From: Caballeronia pedi
Lineage (GTDB): Bacteria > Pseudomonadota > Gammaproteobacteria > Burkholderiales > Burkholderiaceae
Assembly: GCF_001544915.2 (NCBI RefSeq)
Contig: NZ_FCOE02000050.1
Coordinates: forward strand, 1 to 49,207
Reading direction: 5' to 3'
Length of the DNA: 49,207 bases
Each line of letters opens with the position of its first letter. Position 1 is the first letter of the stretch. Positions 7,078 to 13,768 of this stretch are shown here, piece by piece. The notes beneath the pieces were generated by a model. It was not told the DNA's origin, did no database searches, and was given only the letters and a program-made list of their open reading frames with translations. A program made the position numbers and the translations under genes.

Positions 7078-7091
7078 AATTTGATCAAAAA
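7078..7091. promoter_or_regulatory. operator 2 (core TTTGATCAAA)
   Basis: AATTTGATCAAAAA, a palindromic variant of the operator, midway between divergent promoters. Another TTGATCA is at 7138-7144. Together with the half-site at 7056 this forms a bidirectional control region. Confidence 0.55.
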
Positions 7092-7095
7092 TGAG

Positions 7096-7125
7096 TTGCC
7101 CACATTGTTCGCGTACACGTAGAAT
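7096..7125 (+). promoter_or_regulatory. possible sigma70-type promoter for the small-gene chain
   Basis: TTGCCC, 18 bases, TAGAAT, reading right toward the 34-aa gene at 7171. Adjacent to operator 2. Spacing is slightly long, so moderate confidence only. Confidence 0.4.
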
Positions 7126-7170
7126 CCAATTCGCCACTTGATCATTTATGAGTAACAACCACGCCACGCC

Positions 7171-7275
7171 ATGACCCTCGACATCCTCGCCGTCGCCGTC
7201 TGCCTGCTCGGAGTCGGATCGTACGTGGCATGTTTCATCTTTCCAGCAAGAAGGAGTAGCCAGAAATGGCAATGA
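7171..7275 (+). CDS. 34-aa membrane peptide
   Basis: MTLDILAVAVCLLGVGSYVACFIFPARRSSQKWQ has one hydrophobic helix (about residues 4-24) followed by a basic tail. Its end overlaps the next gene's start by 10 bases, and the Shine-Dalgarno of that gene (AAGGAG) lies within it, so it is the first member of the plus-strand chain. Its own ribosome-binding site is weak. Function unknown. Confidence 0.5.
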   Translation: MTLDILAVAVCLLGVGSYVACFIFPARRSSQKWQ

Positions 7276-7670
7276 GCAAAAAGGAACAGGCCGAAATGGC
7301 CGAACTACGCGCCGCGTTGGCACGAGCCCGTGCGGTCCGAACGACAGAACCTGTCGCACCGGATTTGCACATCGGAAATTCTCCCGACGTGCAAGAGCTT
7401 TCCGGCTATTTCTACAACGCCCATACGCTAGAAGTTATGCCGGCGTGGACCAGCACCGTTTCGCACGGGCGCGGCTACGCGTCGCGACGCGAGCAGATCG
7501 GCAGCGCCACCCAGCGCGCAATCCCACTCTACAGCTCGCGCCTCCTTGCCCTTCGCGCGCTGCGCTATGCTACCGAGCAACGCGTATTCGCCGAACTGGC
7601 GAAGATCGATATGCTGATCGACGAGGAATCCGCTTCGAAGCAGTATTCGACATCGATCGCATCACAATGA
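7266..7670 (+). CDS. hypothetical phage protein, 134 aa
   Basis: AAGGAG Shine-Dalgarno 8 bases before ATG. N-terminal helix MAMSKKEQAEMAELRAALARARAVR, a central stretch SGYFYNAHTLEVMPAWTSTVSHGRGYASR, and a C-terminal helix LLALRALRYATEQRVFAELAKIDMLIDEE. Its stop overlaps the next start (ATGA). Small proteins of this type are common in early operons of temperate phages of Burkholderia-like hosts, with no known role. Confidence 0.75.
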   Translation: MAMSKKEQAEMAELRAALARARAVRTTEPVAPDLHIGNSPDVQELSGYFYNAHTLEVMPAWTSTVSHGRGYASRREQIGSATQRAIPLYSSRLLALRALRYATEQRVFAELAKIDMLIDEESASKQYSTSIASQ

Positions 7671-7921
7671 AAACCAAAGGCATCCTCCGATCGATGCCGC
7701 GCGCCGAATGGACGTCTCTCGCCGGACGCCCGTTTGCCCTCGTCGGCCCGCACCACGTGATAGTGTGCGATGCAGGCGCCGCTATTCAATCCGATGCGCT
7801 CGACGCCGCCGAGCTCGCGCGCCGCTGGAACGCATACCCGATTCTGATCGAAGCGCTGCAGCGCGTAGCAGCCACGCGCGACGCGCGCCACGCACTCATC
7901 GCACTTAAAGGAGCAGCATGA
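7667..7921 (+). CDS. hypothetical phage protein, 84 aa
   Basis: Start chosen at the ATG overlapping the previous stop; the frame is open further upstream but coupling supports this start. MKTKGILRSMPRAEWTSLAGRPFALVGPHHVIVCDAGAAIQSDALDAAELARRWNAYPILIEALQRVAATRDARHALIAL: a short beta segment followed by helices. Function unknown. Confidence 0.7.
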   Translation: MKTKGILRSMPRAEWTSLAGRPFALVGPHHVIVCDAGAAIQSDALDAAELARRWNAYPILIEALQRVAATRDARHALIALKGAA

Positions 7922-8133
7922 CCGACCGTATCCATTCCCTAACCGTCGTGCTCGACGAGAACATGCGCGCCGACGACGCCGAGCAACTGATCAACGCGAT
8001 TCGCATGATGCGCGGCGTGGCAGATGTCGCCGGCAACATCGCCGAGCATTCTCACTACGTCGCAGAAACGCGCGTGCGCCGCGATCTCTCGCAAAAGCTG
8101 TGGGCCGTCCTGCATCCGGAGAGCGCCACGTGA
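7918..8133 (+). CDS. conserved small phage protein, 71 aa
   Basis: MTDRIHSLTVVLDENMRADDAEQLINAIRMMRGVADVAGNIAEHSHYVAETRVRRDLSQKLWAVLHPESAT closely fits a small conserved protein found in many enterobacterial and Burkholderia phages: a SLTVVLDE-MR-DDAE strand and helix, then RRDL-KLWAVL at the C terminus. Excellent AAAGGAG Shine-Dalgarno. Alpha-beta ferredoxin-like fold is likely; the role is not established. Confidence 0.85.
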   Translation: MTDRIHSLTVVLDENMRADDAEQLINAIRMMRGVADVAGNIAEHSHYVAETRVRRDLSQKLWAVLHPESAT

Positions 8134-8480
8134 CCGCATTCAAGAAACCGACAATCAAGGAAAACGGGCGAGCGTACGTGAGGCTGTTTCAGTGCTTCCC
8201 GAACACGGAAAGCTGGCTGAATTTCTTGGCGAACCACTCCATCAAGTCTGAGACGTACGGATCTCGCTATGACGCGGACTGTGAAATTCGCGTGATTAAT
8301 CGCGCGACGGGCGACTTGGCGGTTTTGGGTCTGGAGATCCCGAATCGCATCCGGTATCACACCTTCGGTGGAGACCGCAGTTTCTGGAATGAATGGTATC
8401 TGAGCGCCACGCACACACGCCATCGGACGACCGAACTCGGCTACAACAGCCCGTCCAAGGACGAGACGGTACCGAGATAG
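8130..8480 (+). CDS. hypothetical phage protein, 116 aa
   Basis: GTG start overlapping the preceding TGA (GTGA) is preferred over an upstream in-frame ATG. TAFKKPTIKENGRAYVRLFQCFPNTESWLNFLANHSIKSET: predicted alpha-beta fold with an aromatic core (RYHTFGGDRSFWNEWYLSATHTRHR). Last gene before operator 3. Function unknown. Confidence 0.7.
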   Translation: MTAFKKPTIKENGRAYVRLFQCFPNTESWLNFLANHSIKSETYGSRYDADCEIRVINRATGDLAVLGLEIPNRIRYHTFGGDRSFWNEWYLSATHTRHRTTELGYNSPSKDETVPR

Positions 8481-8493
8481 CGAGCCCTATCAC

Positions 8494-8511
8494 TTAATCA
8501 AATTTGATTAA
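8494..8511. promoter_or_regulatory. operator palindrome 3, perfect TTAATCAAATTTGATTAA
   Basis: Perfect 18-bp palindrome in the 124-base gap before the 44-aa membrane peptide gene. One of two perfect copies (the other is at 25565). Confidence 0.75.
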
Positions 8512-8540
8512 AACATTCAACTGGGAATGCCGCGCGGCCT

Positions 8541-8560
8541 TGTGCGTTCGCGCGTACAAT
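8541..8560 (+). promoter_or_regulatory. repeated promoter-like box (ends TACAAT)
   Basis: TGTGCGTTCGCGCGTACAAT here is nearly the same as TATGCGTTCGTGCGTATAAC at 8763-8782 (16 of 20). Both end in a -10-like hexamer and both lie 20-45 bases before a small plus-strand gene. No -35 box is evident. Confidence 0.45.
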
Positions 8561-8570
8561 CCACCCGTAG

Positions 8571-8588
8571 TTGATCAAATTTGAACAA
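8571..8588. promoter_or_regulatory. operator 4 (TTGATCAAATTTGAACAA)
   Basis: Imperfect copy of the operator (three mismatches) just downstream of the -10-like TACAAT and upstream of the Shine-Dalgarno of the 44-aa gene, a position suited to blocking transcription. Confidence 0.55.
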
Positions 8589-8604
8589 GAACAGGAAAGG
8601 TGCC

Positions 8605-8739
8605 ATGAGTCTTCTGCTCGTCGTTGCTGGGATCTCGATGTTCGTGGGCGCCACGCTTGGCGCATTCACGATGGACACGCTTCACCTGAAGCGCAAGATC
8701 GACGCAGCCCCGCCGAGCAGGAATGTCACCGCCTGGTAA
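8605..8739 (+). CDS. 44-aa membrane peptide
   Basis: MSLLLVVAGISMFVGATLGAFTMD then a polar tail HLKRKIDAAPPSRNVTAW. One N-terminal hydrophobic helix (residues 2-22). AGGAAAGG precedes the ATG. Flanked by operator 4 and the second repeated promoter box. Function unknown. Confidence 0.6.
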   Translation: MSLLLVVAGISMFVGATLGAFTMDTLHLKRKIDAAPPSRNVTAW

Positions 8740-8762
8740 AAGCATTTTCGCTCGCACAACAT

Positions 8763-8782
8763 TATGCGTTCGTGCGTATAAC
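8763..8782 (+). promoter_or_regulatory. repeated promoter-like box (ends TATAAC)
   Basis: Second copy of the TGCGTTCG-GCGTA-AA box; see 8541-8560. Followed 21 bases later by the ATG of the 44-aa gene at 8804. Confidence 0.45.
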
Positions 8783-8803
8783 GTAGACCGAGGAGACCAC
8801 CTC

Positions 8804-8938
8804 ATGTACACCGTGAAATATTGCATCAATGGATGCCCGCACATCGAGCGCTACGAGCGCCCCGAATGGCGGGACCACCGCGCAGCACGTCTCCTCGCGC
8901 TTGGCTTTGCAATCACGATCAAGAAGGAACCGAAGTGA
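8804..8938 (+). CDS. small hypothetical protein, 44 aa
   Basis: ATG with GAGGAG Shine-Dalgarno. MYTVKYCINGCPHIERYERPEWRDHRAARLLALGFAITIKKEPK; predicted beta-alpha-beta. The stop overlaps the next GTG start (GTGA). Function unknown. Confidence 0.65.
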   Translation: MYTVKYCINGCPHIERYERPEWRDHRAARLLALGFAITIKKEPK

Positions 8939-9495
8939 CCACCACCGTCAGCAAACTCCCGCCGATGGAGACTTATTACGTCTCCGGCCCCGACTGCGCA
9001 TGGGCGACGATCGCCATTCGCGGATGGTCGGACACAGCCGAAGATGAGCGCGTGCTCCATCGCGGCGAGATCCTGATCAACTCCGACTTCGGCAACTTCG
9101 CGCACCGCTGGAATCACATGGGCATGCCGATAAAAGACTTCCTCGTGAAGATCGGCCGGAACTATCTGCTCGACAAGCTTGCGCCGGGCGACGTCGTGGA
9201 ATTCGACTTCGATGCGTCGCTCGACAGCGTGCGCCGGCACATCATCAAGCAGCGCCGCGCTGGCGTGCTCGACCACGACGACGCGCGCTCCGCATGGAAC
9301 GATGTCCCGACGAACCACTCCTCGAAGGAGATATTCACGTATCTGCTGACGGAGGGTGAGTATTTTCGATGCATCGACTTCGACACCATCGAAGGCATGC
9401 TCGTCGAGCGCGAGAACGTGCAGCTCGTCGGCTTCTACGACGCAATCTGGATTCACTTCGTCGAACAACTGCGAACGGAGATCCGCTATGGCTAG
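8935..9495 (+). CDS. hypothetical phage protein, 186 aa
   Basis: GTG start coupled to the preceding stop; an in-frame ATG at 8968 is an alternative. PMETYYVSGPDCAWATIAIRGWSDTAEDERVLHRGEILINSDFGNFAHRWNHMGMPIKDFLVKIGRNYLLDKL matches the layout of phage proteins with a GEI.I-SD-GN-A--W---G fingerprint. Acidic, soluble. No activity is established. Confidence 0.75.
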   Translation: MTTTVSKLPPMETYYVSGPDCAWATIAIRGWSDTAEDERVLHRGEILINSDFGNFAHRWNHMGMPIKDFLVKIGRNYLLDKLAPGDVVEFDFDASLDSVRRHIIKQRRAGVLDHDDARSAWNDVPTNHSSKEIFTYLLTEGEYFRCIDFDTIEGMLVERENVQLVGFYDAIWIHFVEQLRTEIRYG

Positions 9496-9889
9496 ACCCG
9501 CCCTCGCCCGCCCGCGCATCCTCGAACTGCTCAGCGCCGCACGGCACCCGATGACACGCGAGCAGATTGCAGACGAGCTCGAGATGACGATCGGCGCCGT
9601 CAAAGACGCCGTTCGCTCCGCCAAGAAGGCCCGACTGGTGTACATTGCGGACTGGTATCGACCGCCCATTGACGAACACGGCCGTAAGTCACAGATGCTC
9701 GCGCTCGGCAATAAACCCGACGTGCCGGAACCGCGCCTCACCGGCGCGCAATACAGCCGCCGCACGCGTCAGCGACACAATGCCGTTTATCGCGTGCGCG
9801 AGTCGATCCGCCGACACGGATATCTCAACCCCTATTTGCAACTGCTATGCCGATCAGCACCGAAGAAGCCGCGAAGCGCCACGGCGTGA
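9488..9889 (+). CDS. winged-helix/HTH protein, 133 aa
   Basis: Start at the ATG overlapping the previous stop. Residues 9-55 (RILELLSAARHPMTREQIADELEMTIGAVKDAVRSAKKARLVYIADW) form a winged-helix DNA-binding domain: helix, turn (TREQIADELEMTIGAVKDAV), helix, wing. The C-terminal third is basic (YSRRTRQRHNAVYRVRESIRR). Likely a transcription factor of the early region; its target, perhaps the operator palindrome or the late promoter, is unknown. Confidence 0.75.
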   Translation: MARPALARPRILELLSAARHPMTREQIADELEMTIGAVKDAVRSAKKARLVYIADWYRPPIDEHGRKSQMLALGNKPDVPEPRLTGAQYSRRTRQRHNAVYRVRESIRRHGYLNPYLQLLCRSAPKKPRSATA

Positions 9890-10077
9890 GCAAGCGCCGG
9901 ATTCAGGCGCTTCTGAAGCAGGAGCGCATCCCGGGCGCCACGCGATTCAATGGCGATTGGATGCTTCCCGACGACTTCACGATCCTGCCGCCCCCGGTAT
10001 TTCCGGAGCATCGCGGGCACCCCGCGCAGCGCATCGAAATCGAAAAACCTAAGCCCCCGCGCCGCAAGGCCAAATAG
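9847..10077 (+). CDS. excisionase/MerR-type small HTH protein, 76 aa
   Basis: MPISTEEAAKRHGVSKRRIQALLKQERIPGATRFNGDWMLPDDF: an HTH_17-type winged helix where a helix-turn-helix (EEAAKRHGVSKRRIQALLKQ) is followed by RIPGA-RFNG-W-LP. Tail is Pro/Lys rich. Overlaps the previous gene by 43 bases. It is far from the integrase, so a regulator is as likely as an excisionase. The late-type promoter H starts at its stop codon. Confidence 0.75.
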   Translation: MPISTEEAAKRHGVSKRRIQALLKQERIPGATRFNGDWMLPDDFTILPPPVFPEHRGHPAQRIEIEKPKPPRRKAK

Positions 10078-10092
10078 TCGTGACTTGACCAT
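10077..10092 (+). promoter_or_regulatory. late-type promoter element H, plus orientation
   Basis: GTCGTGACT then TGACCAT: eight of nine core bases plus the NNANNNT rule, reading right toward the ATG at 10121. One of two plus-oriented copies, both placed before plus-strand genes. Confidence 0.5.
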
Positions 10093-10120
10093 ACGTCTGT
10101 ACAACCTACAGGCGTATGTG

Positions 10121-11440
10121 ATGGCGACCAAAGTCCCGGCAGATCAATTCGAGCGAATCGCTCGCAAGCACAATTTCAACGCGTATCAAACAGCAAAAGA
10201 GCTAGGGATCGACCAATCCAGCACGGTCAAGCGCATGCGCCGCCTGCGTGAGGCGTTAGGAGTCGAGCCCGAACTCGAACCCGTGCCGGCCGGCGCATTT
10301 CGGGATCCGCGCAATCCGCGCCGCATCGTCCCGCTTTCCGAAGATCAGCGAAAGTACCGGCCCGACTGGACTGCGCAGGACTGCATTAACGAGCTCGTGC
10401 GCGTCGCGCTGATCGACGAAACTCGATCGCTCACGCGCAACTACTTCCGCGTGCACTCCGACATCTCCGAATCGACGTGGAATCGCCACTTCGGCACGTT
10501 CCTCGAATTCAAGCGCCAGGCCGACATCATCCTGTCGCGCCACGCGCACGGCATCGAGCGCGCGATCGCGAAGCACGCCAGCAAGGATGTGCAGCGCGGC
10601 ATGAACGAGCAGAAGCGCGGATACGAGGACAAGTACTTGCGCCCGCACGGCGCGCGCTTTCAAACCGTGCTCGTCGCGTCCGACATCCACGATATCGAGT
10701 GCGATCCGTTCTGGCACCGATGCTTCATCGACACCGCGCGCCGCGTGCAGCCGGAAAAGATCGTCATCAACGGCGACGCGCTCGATCTCCCCGAGTTTGG
10801 CAAGTATGGCGTCGACCCGCGCGAATGGAACGTCGTCGGCCGCATCAAGTGGCTGCATGCCTTCCTGGAAGAAACGCGCACGGCCGCGCCGAACGCCGAA
10901 GTCATCTACATCGAAGGCAACCACGAGGCGCGACTGATCCGCCACCTTGGCGAAGCGACGCCCGCGCTCAAAGTCGTGCTGTCGGATCTGCACGGCTTCA
11001 CGGTGCCGAAGCTGCTCGGCCTCGACGCCTACGAAGTGAATTACATCGCGCGCATGGATCTGACTGCGTTCACGGAGCGCGACATCAAGAAGGAACTCGC
11101 GAAGAACTATCACGTCATGTACGACTGCCTGATGGCGCACCACTTCCCCGAAGGCCGCCGTATGGGCATCCCGGGATTCAACGGGCACCACCATTCGCAC
11201 ATCGTCTGGCACGACTACTCGCCGATGTTCGGTCCGTTCGAATGGCACCAGCTCGGCGCCGGGCATATCCGTGCCGCGTCCTATTGCGCGGGCGAGCGTT
11301 GGGGCAATGGATTCCTGCTCGCGCACGTCGACACGAAGTCGAAGCGCACGCAGATGGAATACGTCGACACGTCACACGAGCACGTGATGATCGGCGGCCG
11401 CTTCTATCAGCGCAATGCGCAAGAAAAGGTAGGAGATTGA
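10121..11440 (+). CDS. metallophosphoesterase with N-terminal HTH
   Basis: 439 aa. Residues 1-45 hold an HTH (NFNAYQTAKELGIDQSSTVKRMRRLREALG). The rest is a calcineurin-like phosphoesterase: VASDIHDIE (motif I D-x-H), VINGDALDLPE (motif II GD), YIEGNHEARL (motif III GNHE), LMAHHF and FNGHHHSHI (motifs IV/V). Such proteins are frequent in phages and may act on nucleic acid 3' phosphates or cyclic nucleotides. ATG chosen because it follows promoter H by about 30 bases and starts a clean HTH; the frame is open upstream. Confidence 0.85.
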   Translation: MATKVPADQFERIARKHNFNAYQTAKELGIDQSSTVKRMRRLREALGVEPELEPVPAGAFRDPRNPRRIVPLSEDQRKYRPDWTAQDCINELVRVALIDETRSLTRNYFRVHSDISESTWNRHFGTFLEFKRQADIILSRHAHGIERAIAKHASKDVQRGMNEQKRGYEDKYLRPHGARFQTVLVASDIHDIECDPFWHRCFIDTARRVQPEKIVINGDALDLPEFGKYGVDPREWNVVGRIKWLHAFLEETRTAAPNAEVIYIEGNHEARLIRHLGEATPALKVVLSDLHGFTVPKLLGLDAYEVNYIARMDLTAFTERDIKKELAKNYHVMYDCLMAHHFPEGRRMGIPGFNGHHHSHIVWHDYSPMFGPFEWHQLGAGHIRAASYCAGERWGNGFLLAHVDTKSKRTQMEYVDTSHEHVMIGGRFYQRNAQEKVGD

Positions 11441-11441
11441 G

Positions 11442-11648
11442 ATGGCCGCGCCGACCTACGATATCGCGACCTGGCATCCGGAGGCGCCAGGCCTCGACAT
11501 GCAGCGCACCAACGGACACGCCGACCCGGTACCGGCTGAAGGTCAGTTGTGGTGCCGTTACTCTGAAGTGCTGGATCTGGTGATGCAGGTACAGTACGAA
11601 ACGCGCCGGCGAGTCGTCGAAGCGATCCTCGCCGGCAAGCAGCCCTAA
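11442..11648 (+). CDS. small hypothetical protein, 68 aa
   Basis: Starts one base after the phosphoesterase stop with AGGAG Shine-Dalgarno. MAAPTYDIATWHPEAPGLDMQRTNGHADPVPAEGQLWCRYSEVLDLVMQVQYETRRRVVEAIL. The C-terminal helix is amphipathic. Converges with and overlaps the minus gene by four bases. Function unknown. Confidence 0.7.
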   Translation: MAAPTYDIATWHPEAPGLDMQRTNGHADPVPAEGQLWCRYSEVLDLVMQVQYETRRRVVEAILAGKQP

Positions 11649-12013
11649 GCCGCTTCCTGATGCGCGGCCGCCTCACGCGCGGCCGCGACATCCATGCACA
11701 AGCCGAAGATGATCATCGGCCCGCACTTCATGAACAGATCCGGATCCGCGGGAAACCATCCCATGCTGGCAAGCAGCCCCTCCGCGTAGCGCACCGGCGG
11801 GAAGTCTCGATAGCGCAGCGTCGAGCGCCAGCGATCGTCGATGAATCGATAGATCGCCGCCGTCCGCTGAATCACCGGCCCCCATGCCGCGAAGTCTGCG
11901 CGCACCTGGTCGCGCAGCTTGCCCTTTTCCCACTCAGTGACGCCCGAGCGCGCGCAGTACAGATCGAAGTCCTGCAGGAAACCCGGCGGCACTCGGATCG
12001 GTTCCGGCTTCAC
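11645..12013 (-). CDS. hypothetical phage protein, 122 aa
   Basis: GTG start overlapping the TGA of the deaminase-like gene. KPEPIRVPPGFLQDFDLYCARSGVTEWEKGKLRDQVRADFAAWGPVIQRTAAIYRF: helical with several conserved-looking Trp and Arg. The tail MKCGPMIIFGLCMDVAAAREAAA is hydrophobic. Last gene of the 20-to-12 kb minus-strand replication operon. Function unknown. Confidence 0.7.
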   Translation of the reverse strand: MKPEPIRVPPGFLQDFDLYCARSGVTEWEKGKLRDQVRADFAAWGPVIQRTAAIYRFIDDRWRSTLRYRDFPPVRYAEGLLASMGWFPADPDLFMKCGPMIIFGLCMDVAAAREAAAHQEAA

Positions 12014-12345
12014 GCGAACGCCTCCGCGATCTCGACCGGCGGAGCACCGATCGTCAACGCCTCGACGCCAGACGAGAACAATTGGATCTGACAGTCTCGG
12101 CACGCATACCCATGCCCCTCGACATAAGCCCGCGCGCCGCGCGCTTTGTCGCCAGCGGCCGCGAGCGCCATCGTTTCAGCATGCCCGCTTTGTCCACAGA
12201 TCGTGATGCACTTGTCGTAGCCTTCGCCCGGCTCGCGCGGGCAAACGACTTGTGGCACTGCGCACAGATTTTCACCGACAAAGCGCTCACCATCGCGCGC
12301 GATGAGAGTGCATTTCACTTGAGACTTCGCGCATGGACCCTTCAC
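12010..12345 (-). CDS. cytidine/dCMP-deaminase-like zinc protein
   Basis: 111 aa with the deaminase zinc site: CGQSGHAETMALAAAG (H55-A-E57) and ACRDCQIQLF (C82, C85), i.e. HAE plus CxxC. In this fold His and the two Cys hold zinc and Glu is the proton shuttle. It is shorter than true dCMP deaminases and lacks the usual long C-terminal half, so substrate is uncertain: free nucleotides or nucleic acid. GTG start overlaps the methyltransferase stop (GTGA). Confidence 0.7.
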   Translation of the reverse strand: MKGPCAKSQVKCTLIARDGERFVGENLCAVPQVVCPREPGEGYDKCITICGQSGHAETMALAAAGDKARGARAYVEGHGYACRDCQIQLFSSGVEALTIGAPPVEIAEAFA

Positions 12346-13766
12346 TTATTCACCTCACGATTAATGCGGCGTCCCAGCCATTTCATGCAAGGGACCGCCA
12401 TTGAATTTCCCAGCACCTTATAGCGCGGACCATCTGCGGCATCTTTGCCGCGAACGGGCACAAGTGTGTGCCCGTCGTCGAAACCTTGAAGCCGCTCGCA
12501 CTCGACTGGCATGAGGCGTCGAACGCGCATCTTCACGAGCACATGCGGCTTGTCACCGCCGCCGCTCGAAGCGCGCAGGCAGCCGGCTATGTCATCGCCC
12601 AATTCAGCAGTTGCACCGCCTTCTCGTCCTCGCAATGCGACCGACAACACCGTCGGAATCCCCTGCCCCGGCTTACCGCCGCCCGTAGAAATGGCACCGG
12701 TTCGTTGGCCGTCGCCGCCCTCGAAACGAATCTCGCCTCGCGAATTCTCTGCAAAGGCATACGCAACCGCCTGAGACTGCGAATGATTCGCACCCAACGC
12801 ACCGAAAACGTCCGGACTCGAAATCGGATCCTGCCGACAGTCGAACGCGATCAAATCGGCAGGTTTCGGGTAACAGGCGATCGGTGCCTCGTGATTGCAC
12901 GTCAGCGTTGGCGCGCGGTCCTCCGCGATCTCAGCGCCGCCCTGTCCGTGCGCCATGCATACGACCGGCTGAAGATGCCCGGCTAAGGCGTGGTCGACGT
13001 CGCTACCGCCGTCAGTGCTTCGTAGAGAACCGGCGGCAGCTTGCGCCCCCGCGCTTCTGCTCGGCGCAGAATCCCGGCGCACGCCTTCGGACTCAAAAAG
13101 TACTTCTCGGGGATCGAATCCATCTCGAGCACTTGCGACAACGAACACACGACGGCGTCGTTGGGCCACTCCGAAATATTGGGCATCCAAGACCCGCCAC
13201 GCGACTGCTCGCTGGGGTCCAAGCACGTAACCAGCGTTCGACCATCCTTTCCCTGGCGGTTCGAGCGGGCAATCTTCTCCGGCCAGCGCTCCCAAAAAGC
13301 AACCGAACGCGTTGTCTTTGCTGGAGAGAACTCCGGGGACGTTTTCCCACAAGGCGACGCAAGGGAGCTTTCCTCGAATAGATCTTGCTGTATCGATTGC
13401 ATTGACGAGTTGGACGTATGAGAGAGTGAGTTGACCGCGCGCGTCGCTCAAACCGCCGCGCAAACCAGCAATGCTGAATGCTTGGCACGGCGTGCCGCCG
13501 ACCAAGACGTCAGGTGCCTTGACTGATCCGGCAATAACCTGCGCCGCGATCGTCGTCATATCGCCGAGATTCGGTACGCTCGGCCAGCGATGCGCGAGCA
13601 CCGTCGACGGAAACGCTTCGATCTCTGCGAACCATGCAGGACGCCAGCCGAGATCTTCTTCCCACGCAGAAGACGCAGCCTCGATGCCACTGCACACAGA
13701 ACCGAACTCCAGCGGTGAGGAATCCTCACCGGCGAGTCGCGGAATGTCCCCGATCATTCCGTTCAT
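12342..13766 (-). CDS. DNA cytosine-5 methyltransferase
   Basis: 474 aa with all key m5C motifs in canonical order: motif I FGSVCSGIEAA (residues 21-31), motif IV GGTPCQAFS with catalytic Cys94, motif VI ENVPG (140-144), motif VIII QRRRRVFVVA (201-210), a long target domain and C-terminal motifs IX-X (RRLMPVECERLQGF; LGNSMAVP). Probable orphan enzyme for anti-restriction; no partner nuclease seen. Sits at the end of the primase operon, two bases after the primase stop. Confidence 0.95.
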   Translation of the reverse strand: MNGMIGDIPRLAGEDSSPLEFGSVCSGIEAASSAWEEDLGWRPAWFAEIEAFPSTVLAHRWPSVPNLGDMTTIAAQVIAGSVKAPDVLVGGTPCQAFSIAGLRGGLSDARGQLTLSYVQLVNAIDTARSIRGKLPCVALWENVPGVLSSKDNAFGCFLGALAGEDCPLEPPGKGWSNAGYVLGPQRAVAWRVLDAQYFGVAQRRRRVFVVASARDGFDPREVLFESEGVRRDSAPSRSAGAQAAAGSLRSTDGGSDVDHALAGHLQPVVCMAHGQGGAEIAEDRAPTLTCNHEAPIACYPKPADLIAFDCRQDPISSPDVFGALGANHSQSQAVAYAFAENSRGEIRFEGGDGQRTGAISTGGGKPGQGIPTVLSVALRGREGGATAELGDDIAGCLRASSGGGDKPHVLVKMRVRRLMPVECERLQGFDDGHTLVPVRGKDAADGPRYKVLGNSMAVPCMKWLGRRINREVNK

Positions 13767-13768
13767 GC

